From NCBI GenBank assembly GCA_045596745.1, contig JAZODA010000036.1, positions 1-21,090 on the forward strand: a DNA stretch of 21,090 bases, written 5' to 3'. The stretch comes from RGIG3009 sp045596745. Its GTDB lineage: Bacteria; Bacillota; Clostridia; Oscillospirales; Acutalibacteraceae. The first letter of the stretch is position 1. Every line of letters starts with the position of its first letter. The notes beneath the pieces are model-generated. The model had not been told where the DNA came from, did not search any database, and was given only the letters and a program-made list of their open reading frames with translations. Made by a program: the position numbers and the translations under genes. Shown here piece by piece: positions 1-7,084 of this stretch.

Positions 1-132
1 CGCGATGCAGGCGAGCAAGGATTGGCGACAAAGGCGGAGCTGGCGGGCAAGCTCGCTATGCTGACGCTGGCACTGCCGCTCTTTCAAAAGGTGGCACAGG
101 TGGCGTTGTCCCTGATCGGAGGGACGGTATGA
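1..132 (+). CDS. spoIIIAD: Stage III sporulation protein AD, C-terminal fragment
   Basis: Only the last 43 codons are in the window, ending in TGA at 130-132. The visible peptide begins RDAGEQGLATKAELAGK and runs into a hydrophobic segment ending LSLIGGTV. This matches the end of SpoIIIAD, a small membrane protein of the SpoIIIA channel complex in the mother-cell membrane around the forespore. The stop overlaps the spoIIIAE start (ATGA at 129-132), which suggests translational coupling. The identification rests on this short tail plus the unambiguous spoIIIAE-AH genes that follow. The N-terminus, and the presumed sigma-E promoter of the operon, lie upstream of the window. Confidence 0.85.
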   Translation, partial: RDAGEQGLATKAELAGKLAMLTLALPLFQKVAQVALSLIGGTV

Positions 133-1262
133 GAACGGTCAAAATCGCGGTCGTTGCGGTGATGATGTTTTTGCTTGTCAGCGTGTCCGTGTCGGCGGAG
201 ACGGTGGAGGAGTTATACAACGAACAGTTGGAAGCGAGCGGTGCTAAGGAGCTTATCGAAACGCTTCCCGAGGAAACGCAGTTGCTTTTACGCACACTTG
301 GCATCGACACACTGTCGCACACGGCAATCGCGGAGATGAAAAGCGAAACGGTGTGGGGGGCGCTGCTCGAATTGTTTTCCGCCGCGCTCAAAGTGCCGCT
401 TGCGGCAGGAGGGACAGTGCTTGTTACCGTACTGCTTCACGCCTGGTCGGAGGGGCTTCGGCACACACTGCGCGAGGAAGAGACGGCATCGGTATTCGGC
501 GCGGTGTGCGCGCTGTCGGTGTGTGGCGGCGTGATTCTGCCGCTTTCGGAGTGCGTTGCCGCCGTGCAGGAGACTATGGCGTCGGTGGCGGTGTTTATGA
601 CAAGCTTTACGCCGATATATGCCGCCATACTTATGACCGGTGGGCGTGCCGCTTCGGCTCTTTCGTTCCAGACGGTGGCGCTCGCGGCGGCACAGGTGAT
701 GACATGGCTTTCGGGGCGAGTGATTGCGCCGCTGCTGACAATGTCGTTGGCGCTGGGGGTGACAGGCTCGGTCACGCCGCAGATTAAGCTGGGTGGCGCG
801 GGACGGTTTCTTGGAAAAACGGCGGTGTGGCTGCTGACATTGGGGATGATGCTGTTCAGCGGTCTGTTGTCGCTGCAAAGCCTTACCACGCGCGCCGCGG
901 ACAATCTTGGCACGCGGGCGATTAAGTTTTCTATTTCAAGCTTTGTGCCGGTGGTGGGCAGTTCGCTGAGTGAGGCGTTTTCCACGGTGCGTGGGTGTTT
1001 GCAGCTGCTCGGTTCCACTATGGGAGCGTTCGGCGTGACGGCAACGGCACTGATTGTCCTGCCAACGCTTTTTCAGTGTGTCGGCTGGAACATCCTGCTG
1101 TCGGTGTGCCATATGGCGGCGGATATGTTTGAACTTCAAACCCTCAAAGGCGTGCTGGAGACGGCGCGCAGTACGGTGCGGTGTCTTATCGGGATACTGG
1201 CGGCGAGTGGGCTGTTTTTGATTGTTGCCGTCACGGTGGTGACGGTGTCTGCAGGAGGATGA
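129..1262 (+). CDS. spoIIIAE: Stage III sporulation protein AE
   Basis: Encodes 377 residues, the size expected for SpoIIIAE. The protein starts with a signal-peptide-like stretch (basic residues, a hydrophobic core at about 5-22, then SVSAET). A polar segment with ELYNEQLEASGAKEL follows, then about seven or eight hydrophobic membrane segments to the C-terminus. SpoIIIAE is the large polytopic membrane subunit of the SpoIIIA-SpoIIQ channel that links mother cell and engulfed forespore and keeps sigma-G active. The ATG overlaps the spoIIIAD stop, and the gene ends one base before the spoIIIAF start, so it sits inside one mother-cell operon. Family membership is clear from order and topology. 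No catalytic residues are expected. Confidence 0.93.
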   Translation: MRTVKIAVVAVMMFLLVSVSVSAETVEELYNEQLEASGAKELIETLPEETQLLLRTLGIDTLSHTAIAEMKSETVWGALLELFSAALKVPLAAGGTVLVTVLLHAWSEGLRHTLREEETASVFGAVCALSVCGGVILPLSECVAAVQETMASVAVFMTSFTPIYAAILMTGGRAASALSFQTVALAAAQVMTWLSGRVIAPLLTMSLALGVTGSVTPQIKLGGAGRFLGKTAVWLLTLGMMLFSGLLSLQSLTTRAADNLGTRAIKFSISSFVPVVGSSLSEAFSTVRGCLQLLGSTMGAFGVTATALIVLPTLFQCVGWNILLSVCHMAADMFELQTLKGVLETARSTVRCLIGILAASGLFLIVAVTVVTVSAGG

Positions 1263-1263
1263 T

Positions 1264-1734
1264 ATGGACGGAATACGCGCGTGGAGTGCCGCACTGTGCG
1301 TGGTGGCGTTGGGGTGCTCGGCGGTGCAACTGCTTGCACCGAAGGTCGGAACAGGACGCATCTTTCGGCTGATTGTTGCCACCTTTTTCATTTGCTGTAT
1401 GGTGATGCCGATGCTGACGTGGCGCGCCTCGGTGTCGCTGGACATCGGCTCGCTCCCCGACGAGGTGCGTGCGGATTTGCTTGAGGAGGAAGTGAATCGC
1501 CAACTGACAGCGCAGGTCGAAAAAACGGTGGACTCGCTGGCGCGGGAGACGCTTTCGGCACGGGGCGCTACCGCCAAAAAAATCACGGTTTATACGGATA
1601 CTTCCGAGCGAGGCGGCATATACATTGAACAAGTTACCATCACGGTGGACAAACAAACAGTGCCGATCGCCAAAGCGGCGGGGGAGGTGTTGGCGGAGCA
1701 GTTGGGAGCGACGGTTACGGTAGAATCGGAGTGA
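1264..1734 (+). CDS. spoIIIAF: Stage III sporulation protein AF
   Basis: 156 residues with two N-terminal membrane segments (about 4-24 and 34-52), followed by a soluble mixed alpha/beta domain. That architecture is typical of SpoIIIAF, whose C-terminal domain resembles ring-building motifs of secretion systems. It acts in the SpoIIIA complex in the outer forespore membrane. The ATG at 1264 is preceded by GGAGGA at 1255-1260, inside the end of spoIIIAE. The spacing is only one base after the spoIIIAE stop, so the two are co-transcribed and probably coupled. The identification depends partly on position between spoIIIAE and spoIIIAG, because sequence conservation in this family is low. Confidence 0.88.
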   Translation: MDGIRAWSAALCVVALGCSAVQLLAPKVGTGRIFRLIVATFFICCMVMPMLTWRASVSLDIGSLPDEVRADLLEEEVNRQLTAQVEKTVDSLARETLSARGATAKKITVYTDTSERGGIYIEQVTITVDKQTVPIAKAAGEVLAEQLGATVTVESE

Positions 1735-1749
1735 AAGGACGGAAAGAGT

Positions 1750-2307
1750 GTGGAACAGCAAACCGGACGTTTGATGGAGGAACTTAAACGCCGTCTGCGT
1801 GGCGGCAAAGGACGCCGCTTGCTTTTGGTGGTGGGATTCGCGGGAATCGCTCTGCTTGCGCTGTCGGAGTGGATTCCGACCGAGACCGCCGATACGAAGA
1901 CGTCGCTGTCGGCGGAAGCGTACGTGCAGCAAACCGAAGAGCGGTTGTGCGATATCGTCAGCCAAATCGAGGGCGCGGGTCGGTGTGAGGTGATGGTTAC
2001 GCTGGAAAACGGTGTGGAATACATTTACGCCACCGAACAGCGCAACAGCTCCGACCGCAGAGAGGATACCGACGACGGTGCTTCGCGTCTGACACAAAGC
2101 GATGGCAGTGAAAGCTCGGTGATTGTGGTGGATGGCGACAGCGGGCGAAGCGGCCTGCTTGTGACCGAATTGCAGCCCACCGTGCGCGGTGTGGTAATCG
2201 TTTGTGAGGGCGGTGACCGCGAAGAGGTGCGCTCGCGTATCGTAGAAGCGGTAACGGTGGCAATGAATTTGTCCGCTAAGCGGGTATGCGTAACGAAATT
2301 ATCGTGA
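1750..2307 (+). CDS. spoIIIAG: Stage III sporulation protein AG
   Basis: 185 residues starting at GTG 1750, with a purine-rich ribosome site (AAAGGACGGAAAG) just upstream. A short basic cytoplasmic N-terminus (KRRLRGGKGRR) precedes one membrane segment at about 23-40. The rest is a soluble domain with GRCEVMVTLE and a Ser/Asp-rich insertion at about 98-125. SpoIIIAG forms a large oligomeric ring in the intermembrane space between mother cell and forespore and shares the ring-building fold of EscJ/PrgK/FliF proteins. The variable Ser/Asp insertion falls where family members carry an extra beta-region. The 15-base gap from spoIIIAF and the overlap of upstream signals with spoIIIAH support one operon. 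Confidence 0.91.
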   Translation: MEQQTGRLMEELKRRLRGGKGRRLLLVVGFAGIALLALSEWIPTETADTKTSLSAEAYVQQTEERLCDIVSQIEGAGRCEVMVTLENGVEYIYATEQRNSSDRREDTDDGASRLTQSDGSESSVIVVDGDSGRSGLLVTELQPTVRGVVIVCEGGDREEVRSRIVEAVTVAMNLSAKRVCVTKLS

Positions 2308-2321
2308 GGGAGAGAACGACA

Positions 2322-2861
2322 ATGAAAAAGTTTTTCGGTAAAAAACAGCTGTTGCTCGGCACGCTGGTTGTGGCGCTGGGGATGGCGGTGTATCTGAATT
2401 ATTATTTTGCGCAGTCTCCGAGCGGCTTGCTGGACACCGGCACGCGTCAGGAACAAAACGACGATAAAACGCTGGGTGATGCGCTGAATGTCAACACCGC
2501 GCCGGATGGTGATATTACGTATTTTGAGCAGGCCAGAGCAAGCCGCCAGAGCGCGCGGGAGGAAATGACCGAGACGGTCAAGGAACTGCTGAACAGCGTG
2601 AAAGCCACCGAAGAGCAAAAAGCGGCGGCAACCGAACAGGCGATTGCCATCACGCGTGCCATTGAGCAGGAAAGCAAGATTGAAAGCTTGATTAAAGCGA
2701 AAGGATTTGCGGATTGCGTGGTGTACATTGAGGGCGAAAATTGCAGTGTTGTGGTCAGTGCGGAGTCGCTGACAGTGCAGGATACCGCCAAGATTTCGCA
2801 GACCGTGACGGCTCAATCGGGTGTTTTGGCACAAAATATCAATATTGTTACGGTAAAATGA
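2322..2861 (+). CDS. spoIIIAH: Stage III sporulation protein AH
   Basis: The start is placed at ATG 2322 (MKKFFGKKQLLLGTL), giving 179 residues. GAGGGAGAG at 2305-2313 is the ribosome site. The longer reading from 2286 lacks such a signal and would add a polar tail before the membrane segment. One N-terminal membrane span (about 9-27) is followed by a linker and a helical/ring-building domain that ends INIVTVK. SpoIIIAH is the mother-cell partner that binds forespore SpoIIQ across the intermembrane space to form the channel. It is the last gene of the sporulation operon here. The next gene has its own promoter. Confidence 0.92.
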   Translation: MKKFFGKKQLLLGTLVVALGMAVYLNYYFAQSPSGLLDTGTRQEQNDDKTLGDALNVNTAPDGDITYFEQARASRQSAREEMTETVKELLNSVKATEEQKAAATEQAIAITRAIEQESKIESLIKAKGFADCVVYIEGENCSVVVSAESLTVQDTAKISQTVTAQSGVLAQNINIVTVK

Positions 2862-2871
2862 TAAAAAACTG

Positions 2872-2901
2872 TTGCCCCGACGGCACTTTGTGGTATATAA
2901 T
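2872..2901 (+). promoter_or_regulatory. Sigma-A-type promoter upstream of asp23
   Basis: A -35 hexamer TTGCCC (2872-2877) and a -10 hexamer TATAAT (2896-2901) are separated by 18 bases, about 30 bases before the asp23 start. A TGTGG tract lies just before the -10 region, as in two other promoters of this window. It lies 11 bases past the spoIIIAH stop and would uncouple the housekeeping genes from the sporulation operon. Confidence 0.75.
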
Positions 2902-2932
2902 AGAGACACAAAGTGAAAGGGAGGACATCGGC

Positions 2933-3298
2933 ATGGATGCAAAGGATTATCAGACGCCGGAAGGTCGCTGCATTATTTCGGAGGAAGTGATCGCCACAAT
3001 CGCTGCAACGGCGGCGGTGGAGGTTCCCGGTGTGGCAAGTATGGCCACGCGTATGACGGACATCCGCGGTCTGGTTACTTCTTCGGGTAACAAATCGGTT
3101 TCGGTTATCAACAATGAAAACGAAACGGTTGTAACCGTATATATCAATCTGAAATCGGGTTACCGTATTCCGGATGTAGCAAGTCAGGTGCAGCGCCAGG
3201 TCAAGAGCGCAGTGCAGGCAATGACCGGCAAGCCGGTTACCAAGGTCAACGTGCATATCTCCGGTATGCAGATAGAAGACAAAACCGACGCAGAATAA
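2933..3298 (+). CDS. Asp23/Gls24 family envelope stress response protein
   Basis: The ATG at 2933 has AAGGGAGG (2916-2923) as ribosome site and gives 121 residues. An in-frame extension upstream would run through the promoter, so it is rejected. The protein has the Asp23/Gls24 (DUF322, YqhY-like) pattern: GRCIISEEVIATIAATAA, then VEVPGVASM, VTVYINLKSGYRIPDVASQVQRQ and VTKVNVHISGM. In Bacillus the homologue YqhY sits in the same place between spoIIIA/accBC and nusB and is linked to fatty-acid/acetyl-CoA carboxylase physiology. The accB/accC genes that often precede it are missing here. The precise role is not established, and the family assignment is firm. Confidence 0.9.
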   Translation: MDAKDYQTPEGRCIISEEVIATIAATAAVEVPGVASMATRMTDIRGLVTSSGNKSVSVINNENETVVTVYINLKSGYRIPDVASQVQRQVKSAVQAMTGKPVTKVNVHISGMQIEDKTDAE

Positions 3299-3306
3299 GA
3301 AACGAT

Positions 3307-3345
3307 GAAGCGTGCTCTCCGTGGCAATCCATGGGGGCACGCTTC
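3307..3345 (+). terminator. Long hairpin between asp23 and nusB
   Basis: GAAGCGTGC (3307-3315) pairs perfectly with GCACGCTTC (3337-3345). Inside it CTCCGTGG pairs with CCATGGGG (two G-T wobbles), leaving a 4-base CAAT loop and one bulged T. The stem has about 17 pairs. Only a weak T-stretch follows (AATTTTG at 3350-3356). It could be a leaky terminator, an attenuator, or a processing/stability hairpin for the asp23 message. No separate promoter for nusB is obvious. Confidence 0.6.
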
Positions 3346-3378
3346 AGGGAATTTTGAAAACAGAAAGGCTGGGTAAGC

Positions 3379-3777
3379 ATGACCCGACGGGAAGCGAGAG
3401 AGCTGGCGTTTATCCTGTTGTTTGAAAAAAGTTTTTCCGACGAATCCATCGCGGATATTCTGGAAAACGCAGGGCAGGCGCGCGATATAACCGGCGATGC
3501 GTTTGCGATCGCTTTGGCAGAAGGTGCTGTGGCGCACACGGAGGAAATCGATGAGCTGATTTCTTCGGCGGCACACAACTGGAGCCGCGACCGTATTTCC
3601 CGCGTGGCTCTGGCGTTACTGCGGCTGGCAATTTACGAGATGCGCTTTGTGGAGGATATCCCTGTCAGCGTGTCCATCAACGAGGCTGTCGAACTCGCAA
3701 AGTGCTATGGCGGCGATGCGGATGCGGCTTTTATCAACGGCGTGCTGGGCGGTGTCGCGCGGCTCGACGAGGCATAA
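3379..3777 (+). CDS. nusB: Transcription antitermination factor NusB
   Basis: 132 residues, all-helical. It has the NusB hallmarks MTRREARELAFILLFEKSF at the start, then ISRVALALLRLAIYEM, IPVSVSINEAVELAKCYG and AFINGVLGGVAR at the end. NusB with NusE (S10) binds boxA RNA and promotes ribosomal RNA antitermination. AAAGGCTGGG (3364-3373) is the probable ribosome site. The gene stands directly before the TsaD-like gene with only one base between stop and start, and begins the long housekeeping run. The position after asp23 is the same as in Bacillus and Clostridia, supporting the assignment. Confidence 0.95.
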   Translation: MTRREARELAFILLFEKSFSDESIADILENAGQARDITGDAFAIALAEGAVAHTEEIDELISSAAHNWSRDRISRVALALLRLAIYEMRFVEDIPVSVSINEAVELAKCYGGDADAAFINGVLGGVARLDEA

Positions 3778-3778
3778 T

Positions 3779-4723
3779 ATGACCAGATATTTGGGGCTGG
3801 ATACCAGCAATTACACGACCTCCGTCGCGGCTTTTGAAGCCGAGACGGGGGCGCTTTGGCAAGTAAAACAACTTTTACCTGTCAAGGAAGGCGAGCTTGG
3901 CTTGCGCCAAAGTGATGCACTTTTTCACCACGTCCGTCAGTTGCCGCAGCTGTTTGAACAGCTGACGGAGCAGGCGGGCGAGCTGTCTTCGGTGGCGGCG
4001 GTAGGTGCTTCCGACCGTCCTTCGCAGGCTGAAGGTTCGTATATGCCGTGCTTCCTCTCGGGAGAGGGTGCGGCACGGCAAACAGCGGCACTGCTCGGTG
4101 TGCCGCTGTATCGGTTTTCGCACCAGCAGGGCCACGTGATGGCGGCACTGTACGGTGCGGGCGCGATGGAACTGCGTCACAAGCCGTTTTTGGCGTTTCA
4201 TGTGTCGGGTGGCACGACGGATGCACTGCTGGTCAAGCCCGATGATGACTGTGTAATTTCCTGTACCCGCGTTGCCGGATCGCTGGATCTGAAGGCGGGA
4301 CAGTTGATAGACCGCGTTGGTGGTATGCTGGGACTTTCGTTCCCTGCAGGTCCTGCGCTGGAAAAGCTGGCGCAGCCGATTAGCGGCAAAACGCCTCGTC
4401 CGTCGATGGAGGGGACAAGCTGCCATCTTTCCGGCGTGGAAAACCAGTGCCGCAAGTTGCTCTCAAACGGTGCAGCTCCGGAAGAGGTGGCGCGTTTCTG
4501 CCTGCAGAGCGTTTGCGGTGCGGTGGAAACCATGACGGAACGCTTGCTCGCGGAACACGGCGATTTGCCGGTGGTGTATGCCGGCGGCGTTATGTCCAAT
4601 GCGTATTTGCAGGAGGTGCTGTCGCATCGCTTCGGCGGTCGTTTTGCACCCCCGATGTATTCGGCGGATAATGCGGCGGGTATCGCGGTACTGACCGCAC
4701 TGAAAGCGGGGGTGACGTTGTGA
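3779..4723 (+). CDS. TsaD/Kae1-family (M22-like) paralogue
   Basis: The start is set at ATG 3779, one base after the nusB stop, giving 314 residues. The ASKHA-fold glycoprotease (Kae1/TsaD) pattern is visible throughout: YLGLDTSNYTTSVA at the start, SHQQGH at 114-119 with the two metal-ligand histidines, VSGGTT at 142-147, a LSFPAGPALEKLA segment, YAGGV at 267-271 and SADN with Asp297. TsaD makes threonylcarbamoyl-adenosine in tRNA. This protein differs at signature sites: HQQGH instead of HMEGH, and SGGTT instead of SGGHT. It is also somewhat shorter than true TsaD and is not next to tsaB or tsaE. I infer a diverged paralogue of unknown activity, not the main TsaD. Confidence 0.8.
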   Translation: MTRYLGLDTSNYTTSVAAFEAETGALWQVKQLLPVKEGELGLRQSDALFHHVRQLPQLFEQLTEQAGELSSVAAVGASDRPSQAEGSYMPCFLSGEGAARQTAALLGVPLYRFSHQQGHVMAALYGAGAMELRHKPFLAFHVSGGTTDALLVKPDDDCVISCTRVAGSLDLKAGQLIDRVGGMLGLSFPAGPALEKLAQPISGKTPRPSMEGTSCHLSGVENQCRKLLSNGAAPEEVARFCLQSVCGAVETMTERLLAEHGDLPVVYAGGVMSNAYLQEVLSHRFGGRFAPPMYSADNAAGIAVLTALKAGVTL

Positions 4724-5946
4724 GTGTGATTACCGTCAGCCAACTTAACCGCTATGTCAAATCGCTGCTGGAAGGGGACGTCAATCTGGCGTTCGTGATG
4801 CTCAGCGGCGAAATCAGCAATTTTGTCAATCACTACAAATCCGGACACTGGTACTTGTCGCTGAAAGATGAAAATGCGCTGGTGCGTGCAGTGATGTTCC
4901 GCACGGCGGCGTCGCGCGTGCCGTTTACCCCGGAGAACGGTATGAAGGTGATTGTGCGAGCGCGTGTTTCGCTTTACGAAAAAGACGGCTCGTTCCAGAT
5001 TTATATCGACGATATGCAGCCGGATGGTGCCGGCGCGTTGCAGGTGGCGTATGAGCAACTCAAACAGCGTCTGGAGCAGGAAGGCTTGTTCGATCAGCGG
5101 CGCAAACGCGCCATTCCCGCGTATCCGAAGCATGTCGGTGTGATCACCTCCGAGACAGGCGCGGCGGTGCGGGATATTCTCAACGTGCTCGGGCGGCGGT
5201 ATCCGCTGGCCGAAGTGGTGTTGATTCCCACGTTGGTGCAGGGCGACGGAGCGCCTGCCCAATTGTGTGCGGCGCTCCGCCGGTTTGAAGAGATGAAAGC
5301 GGTGGGAGATCCGCTTACGCCGGATGTGATTCTGATGGGTCGCGGCGGCGGTTCGCTGGAAGAACTGTGGGCGTTCAACGATGAACAGGTGGCGCGCACC
5401 GTGGCGGCGGCAAGCATTCCGATTATTTCCTGTGTGGGTCACGAGACCGACTTTACCATTTGCGATTTTGTTGCCGATTTGCGCGCACCGACCCCGTCGG
5501 CAGCCGCGGAATTGGCTGTTCCGGATATTGCCGAGTTGCGCCACCGCCTGACACTGCTGGGAGCAGCGGCAGGACGCGCGGCGGCAAATGGCATTACCAA
5601 GCGCGAGCGTCTGCTTGCCGAGCTGTCTGCCAAGCGGTGTCTGTCAACGCCGCTGTATCCGGTGGAGGAACGGGCGATGCGGCTTGATCGCGCGGTACGC
5701 CGCTTTTCCGGCGCGGTGCAGCAGCTGACCGCCAAGGCGGGTACACGGCTTGCAAGTGCCGCGGGAAAACTGGATGCACTCAGTCCGTTGCGTGTGCTGG
5801 TACGCGGTTACGCGCTGGCAAGCAAGGATGGCAGTGTGGTGCGTTCTGTGGAGGATATCGCGTCGGGTGACGACATCCGATTGCGTTTGCATGACGGCGA
5901 AGTGAATTGCCGTGTTACCGAAGCAATACCGACAAAGGAGATGTAA
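4720..5946 (+). CDS. xseA: Exodeoxyribonuclease VII large subunit
   Basis: 408 residues from a GTG start that overlaps the previous stop (GTGA at 4720-4723). An N-terminal OB-fold DNA-binding region (about 1-100) includes SGEISNFVNHYKSGHWYLSLKD. The catalytic domain carries VITSETGAAVRDI (141-153), RGGGSLEELWAFN (208-220) and GHETDFTICDFVADLRAPTPS (240-260), the conserved core of XseA. A helical region then binds the small subunits, and the C-terminus ends in VLVRGYAL and related blocks. With XseB it degrades single-stranded DNA to oligonucleotides, contributing to repair and recombination. Slightly shorter than the E. coli protein, as is usual in Clostridia. Confidence 0.95.
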   Translation: MSVITVSQLNRYVKSLLEGDVNLAFVMLSGEISNFVNHYKSGHWYLSLKDENALVRAVMFRTAASRVPFTPENGMKVIVRARVSLYEKDGSFQIYIDDMQPDGAGALQVAYEQLKQRLEQEGLFDQRRKRAIPAYPKHVGVITSETGAAVRDILNVLGRRYPLAEVVLIPTLVQGDGAPAQLCAALRRFEEMKAVGDPLTPDVILMGRGGGSLEELWAFNDEQVARTVAAASIPIISCVGHETDFTICDFVADLRAPTPSAAAELAVPDIAELRHRLTLLGAAAGRAAANGITKRERLLAELSAKRCLSTPLYPVEERAMRLDRAVRRFSGAVQQLTAKAGTRLASAAGKLDALSPLRVLVRGYALASKDGSVVRSVEDIASGDDIRLRLHDGEVNCRVTEAIPTKEM

Positions 5947-5950
5947 AGCT

Positions 5951-6157
5951 ATGGCAACTGAATTGACCTTTGAATCCGCGATGACGCGCTTGGAGCAGAT
6001 TGTCGCTTTACTGGAAGGCGGCAACTGCACGCTGGATGAGTCGTTGAAACTGTTTGAAGAGGGTACGAAGCTTACCGCGTTTTGCAACGATTCGTTGAAG
6101 ACGGCGGAGCAGAAAATCACGCAGCTGACGTTGGCGGCAGCCGGAAAGGGCGAGTAA
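5951..6157 (+). CDS. xseB: Exodeoxyribonuclease VII small subunit
   Basis: 68 residues starting at ATG 5951, with AAAGGAG (5934-5940) as ribosome site inside the xseA end. The sequence LTFESAMTRLEQIVALLEGGNCTLDESLKLFEEGTKL is the canonical XseB helical hairpin, with its conserved E-x-x-x-x-L-E-x-I-V and L-x-x-S-x-x-x-(Y/F)-E-x-G pattern. Several XseB copies bind the C-terminal helices of XseA. Placement four bases after xseA and one base before ispA supports a single transcript. Confidence 0.95.
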   Translation: MATELTFESAMTRLEQIVALLEGGNCTLDESLKLFEEGTKLTAFCNDSLKTAEQKITQLTLAAAGKGE

Positions 6158-6158
6158 T

Positions 6159-7043
6159 ATGGCGTTGTATACCGCACGGCTGACGAGCCATTTACAAGCG
6201 GCCGAGCAGGCGATTTCGGCGGCACTTCCCACCGCTGACGGTGATGTCAGTGTGGCACCGCTGATGGCGTACGCCTGCGAAGGCGGCGGCAAACGGATTC
6301 GACCGGTGCTGCTGTTGGAATTTTGCCATCTGTGTGGCGGCGATACCACGGCGGCTTTGCCGTTTGCGGCGGCGATTGAGATGATTCACTCGTATTCGCT
6401 GGTGCACGACGATCTTCCGTGTATGGATAACAGCCCCTTGCGTCGCGGTAAGCCGTCGGTGCATGCCGCATTTGGCGAAACGATGGCACTGCTTGCGGGC
6501 GATGCACTGCTTAACCGCGCGTTTGAAGTGATGCTGTCTCCCGAAAACACCGTTGAACCTGCCGCGGCACTGCGCGCGGCGTTTGACCTGGCGCATCGTG
6601 CCGGTATCCACGGTATGATTGGCGGTCAGGTGTTGGATCTTGCCTGTGAGGGCAAATCGATTGATCTGCCGACACTGCAAACGTTGCAGGAGGGCAAGAC
6701 GGCGGCGCTGCTGATGGCGGCCTGCCGTATGGGCGCTATCCTGGGCGGCGGCAGTGAGGAGCAGGTGAAAGAAGCGGGCGAGTATGGCTACTATTTGGGA
6801 TTGTGCTTCCAGATTGTAGACGATATTCTGGATGTTACCGCCACTGCCGAAGAACTGGGAAAGCCCGTTGGCAGTGATGATGAAAACGAAAAAACCACGT
6901 ATGTATCGCTGCTTGGCTTGGAGGAGGCACGTCGCCGTGCCGCCGCCTACACCGAGCAGGCTAAGCAGGCGCTTACCGCCTTTTCCGCTCAGCGAGAGGA
7001 TCTTTGCTTGCTGGCGGATGCGTTGCTCTTGCGTTCGCACTGA
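6159..7043 (+). CDS. ispA: Farnesyl/geranyl diphosphate synthase (polyprenyl synthetase)
   Basis: 294 residues. The first aspartate-rich motif DDLPCMD is at 84-90 and the second, DDILD, at 221-225. GKRIRP (44-49), GGQVLDL, and the GEYGYYLGLCFQIVDDILD block are also present, all hallmarks of short-chain trans-prenyl diphosphate synthases. It condenses IPP with DMAPP/GPP to make farnesyl diphosphate for quinones and undecaprenyl carriers. In ispA proteins from this neighbourhood the product is usually C15, and chain length cannot be proved from the sequence alone. It sits between xseB and dxs, so precursor supply and its first condensation step are co-located. Confidence 0.93.
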   Translation: MALYTARLTSHLQAAEQAISAALPTADGDVSVAPLMAYACEGGGKRIRPVLLLEFCHLCGGDTTAALPFAAAIEMIHSYSLVHDDLPCMDNSPLRRGKPSVHAAFGETMALLAGDALLNRAFEVMLSPENTVEPAAALRAAFDLAHRAGIHGMIGGQVLDLACEGKSIDLPTLQTLQEGKTAALLMAACRMGAILGGGSEEQVKEAGEYGYYLGLCFQIVDDILDVTATAEELGKPVGSDDENEKTTYVSLLGLEEARRRAAAYTEQAKQALTAFSAQREDLCLLADALLLRSH

Positions 7044-7084
7044 GTAAGGCAGGAGCATCCCGACAGGGAGGAGGAAGTACGGAA

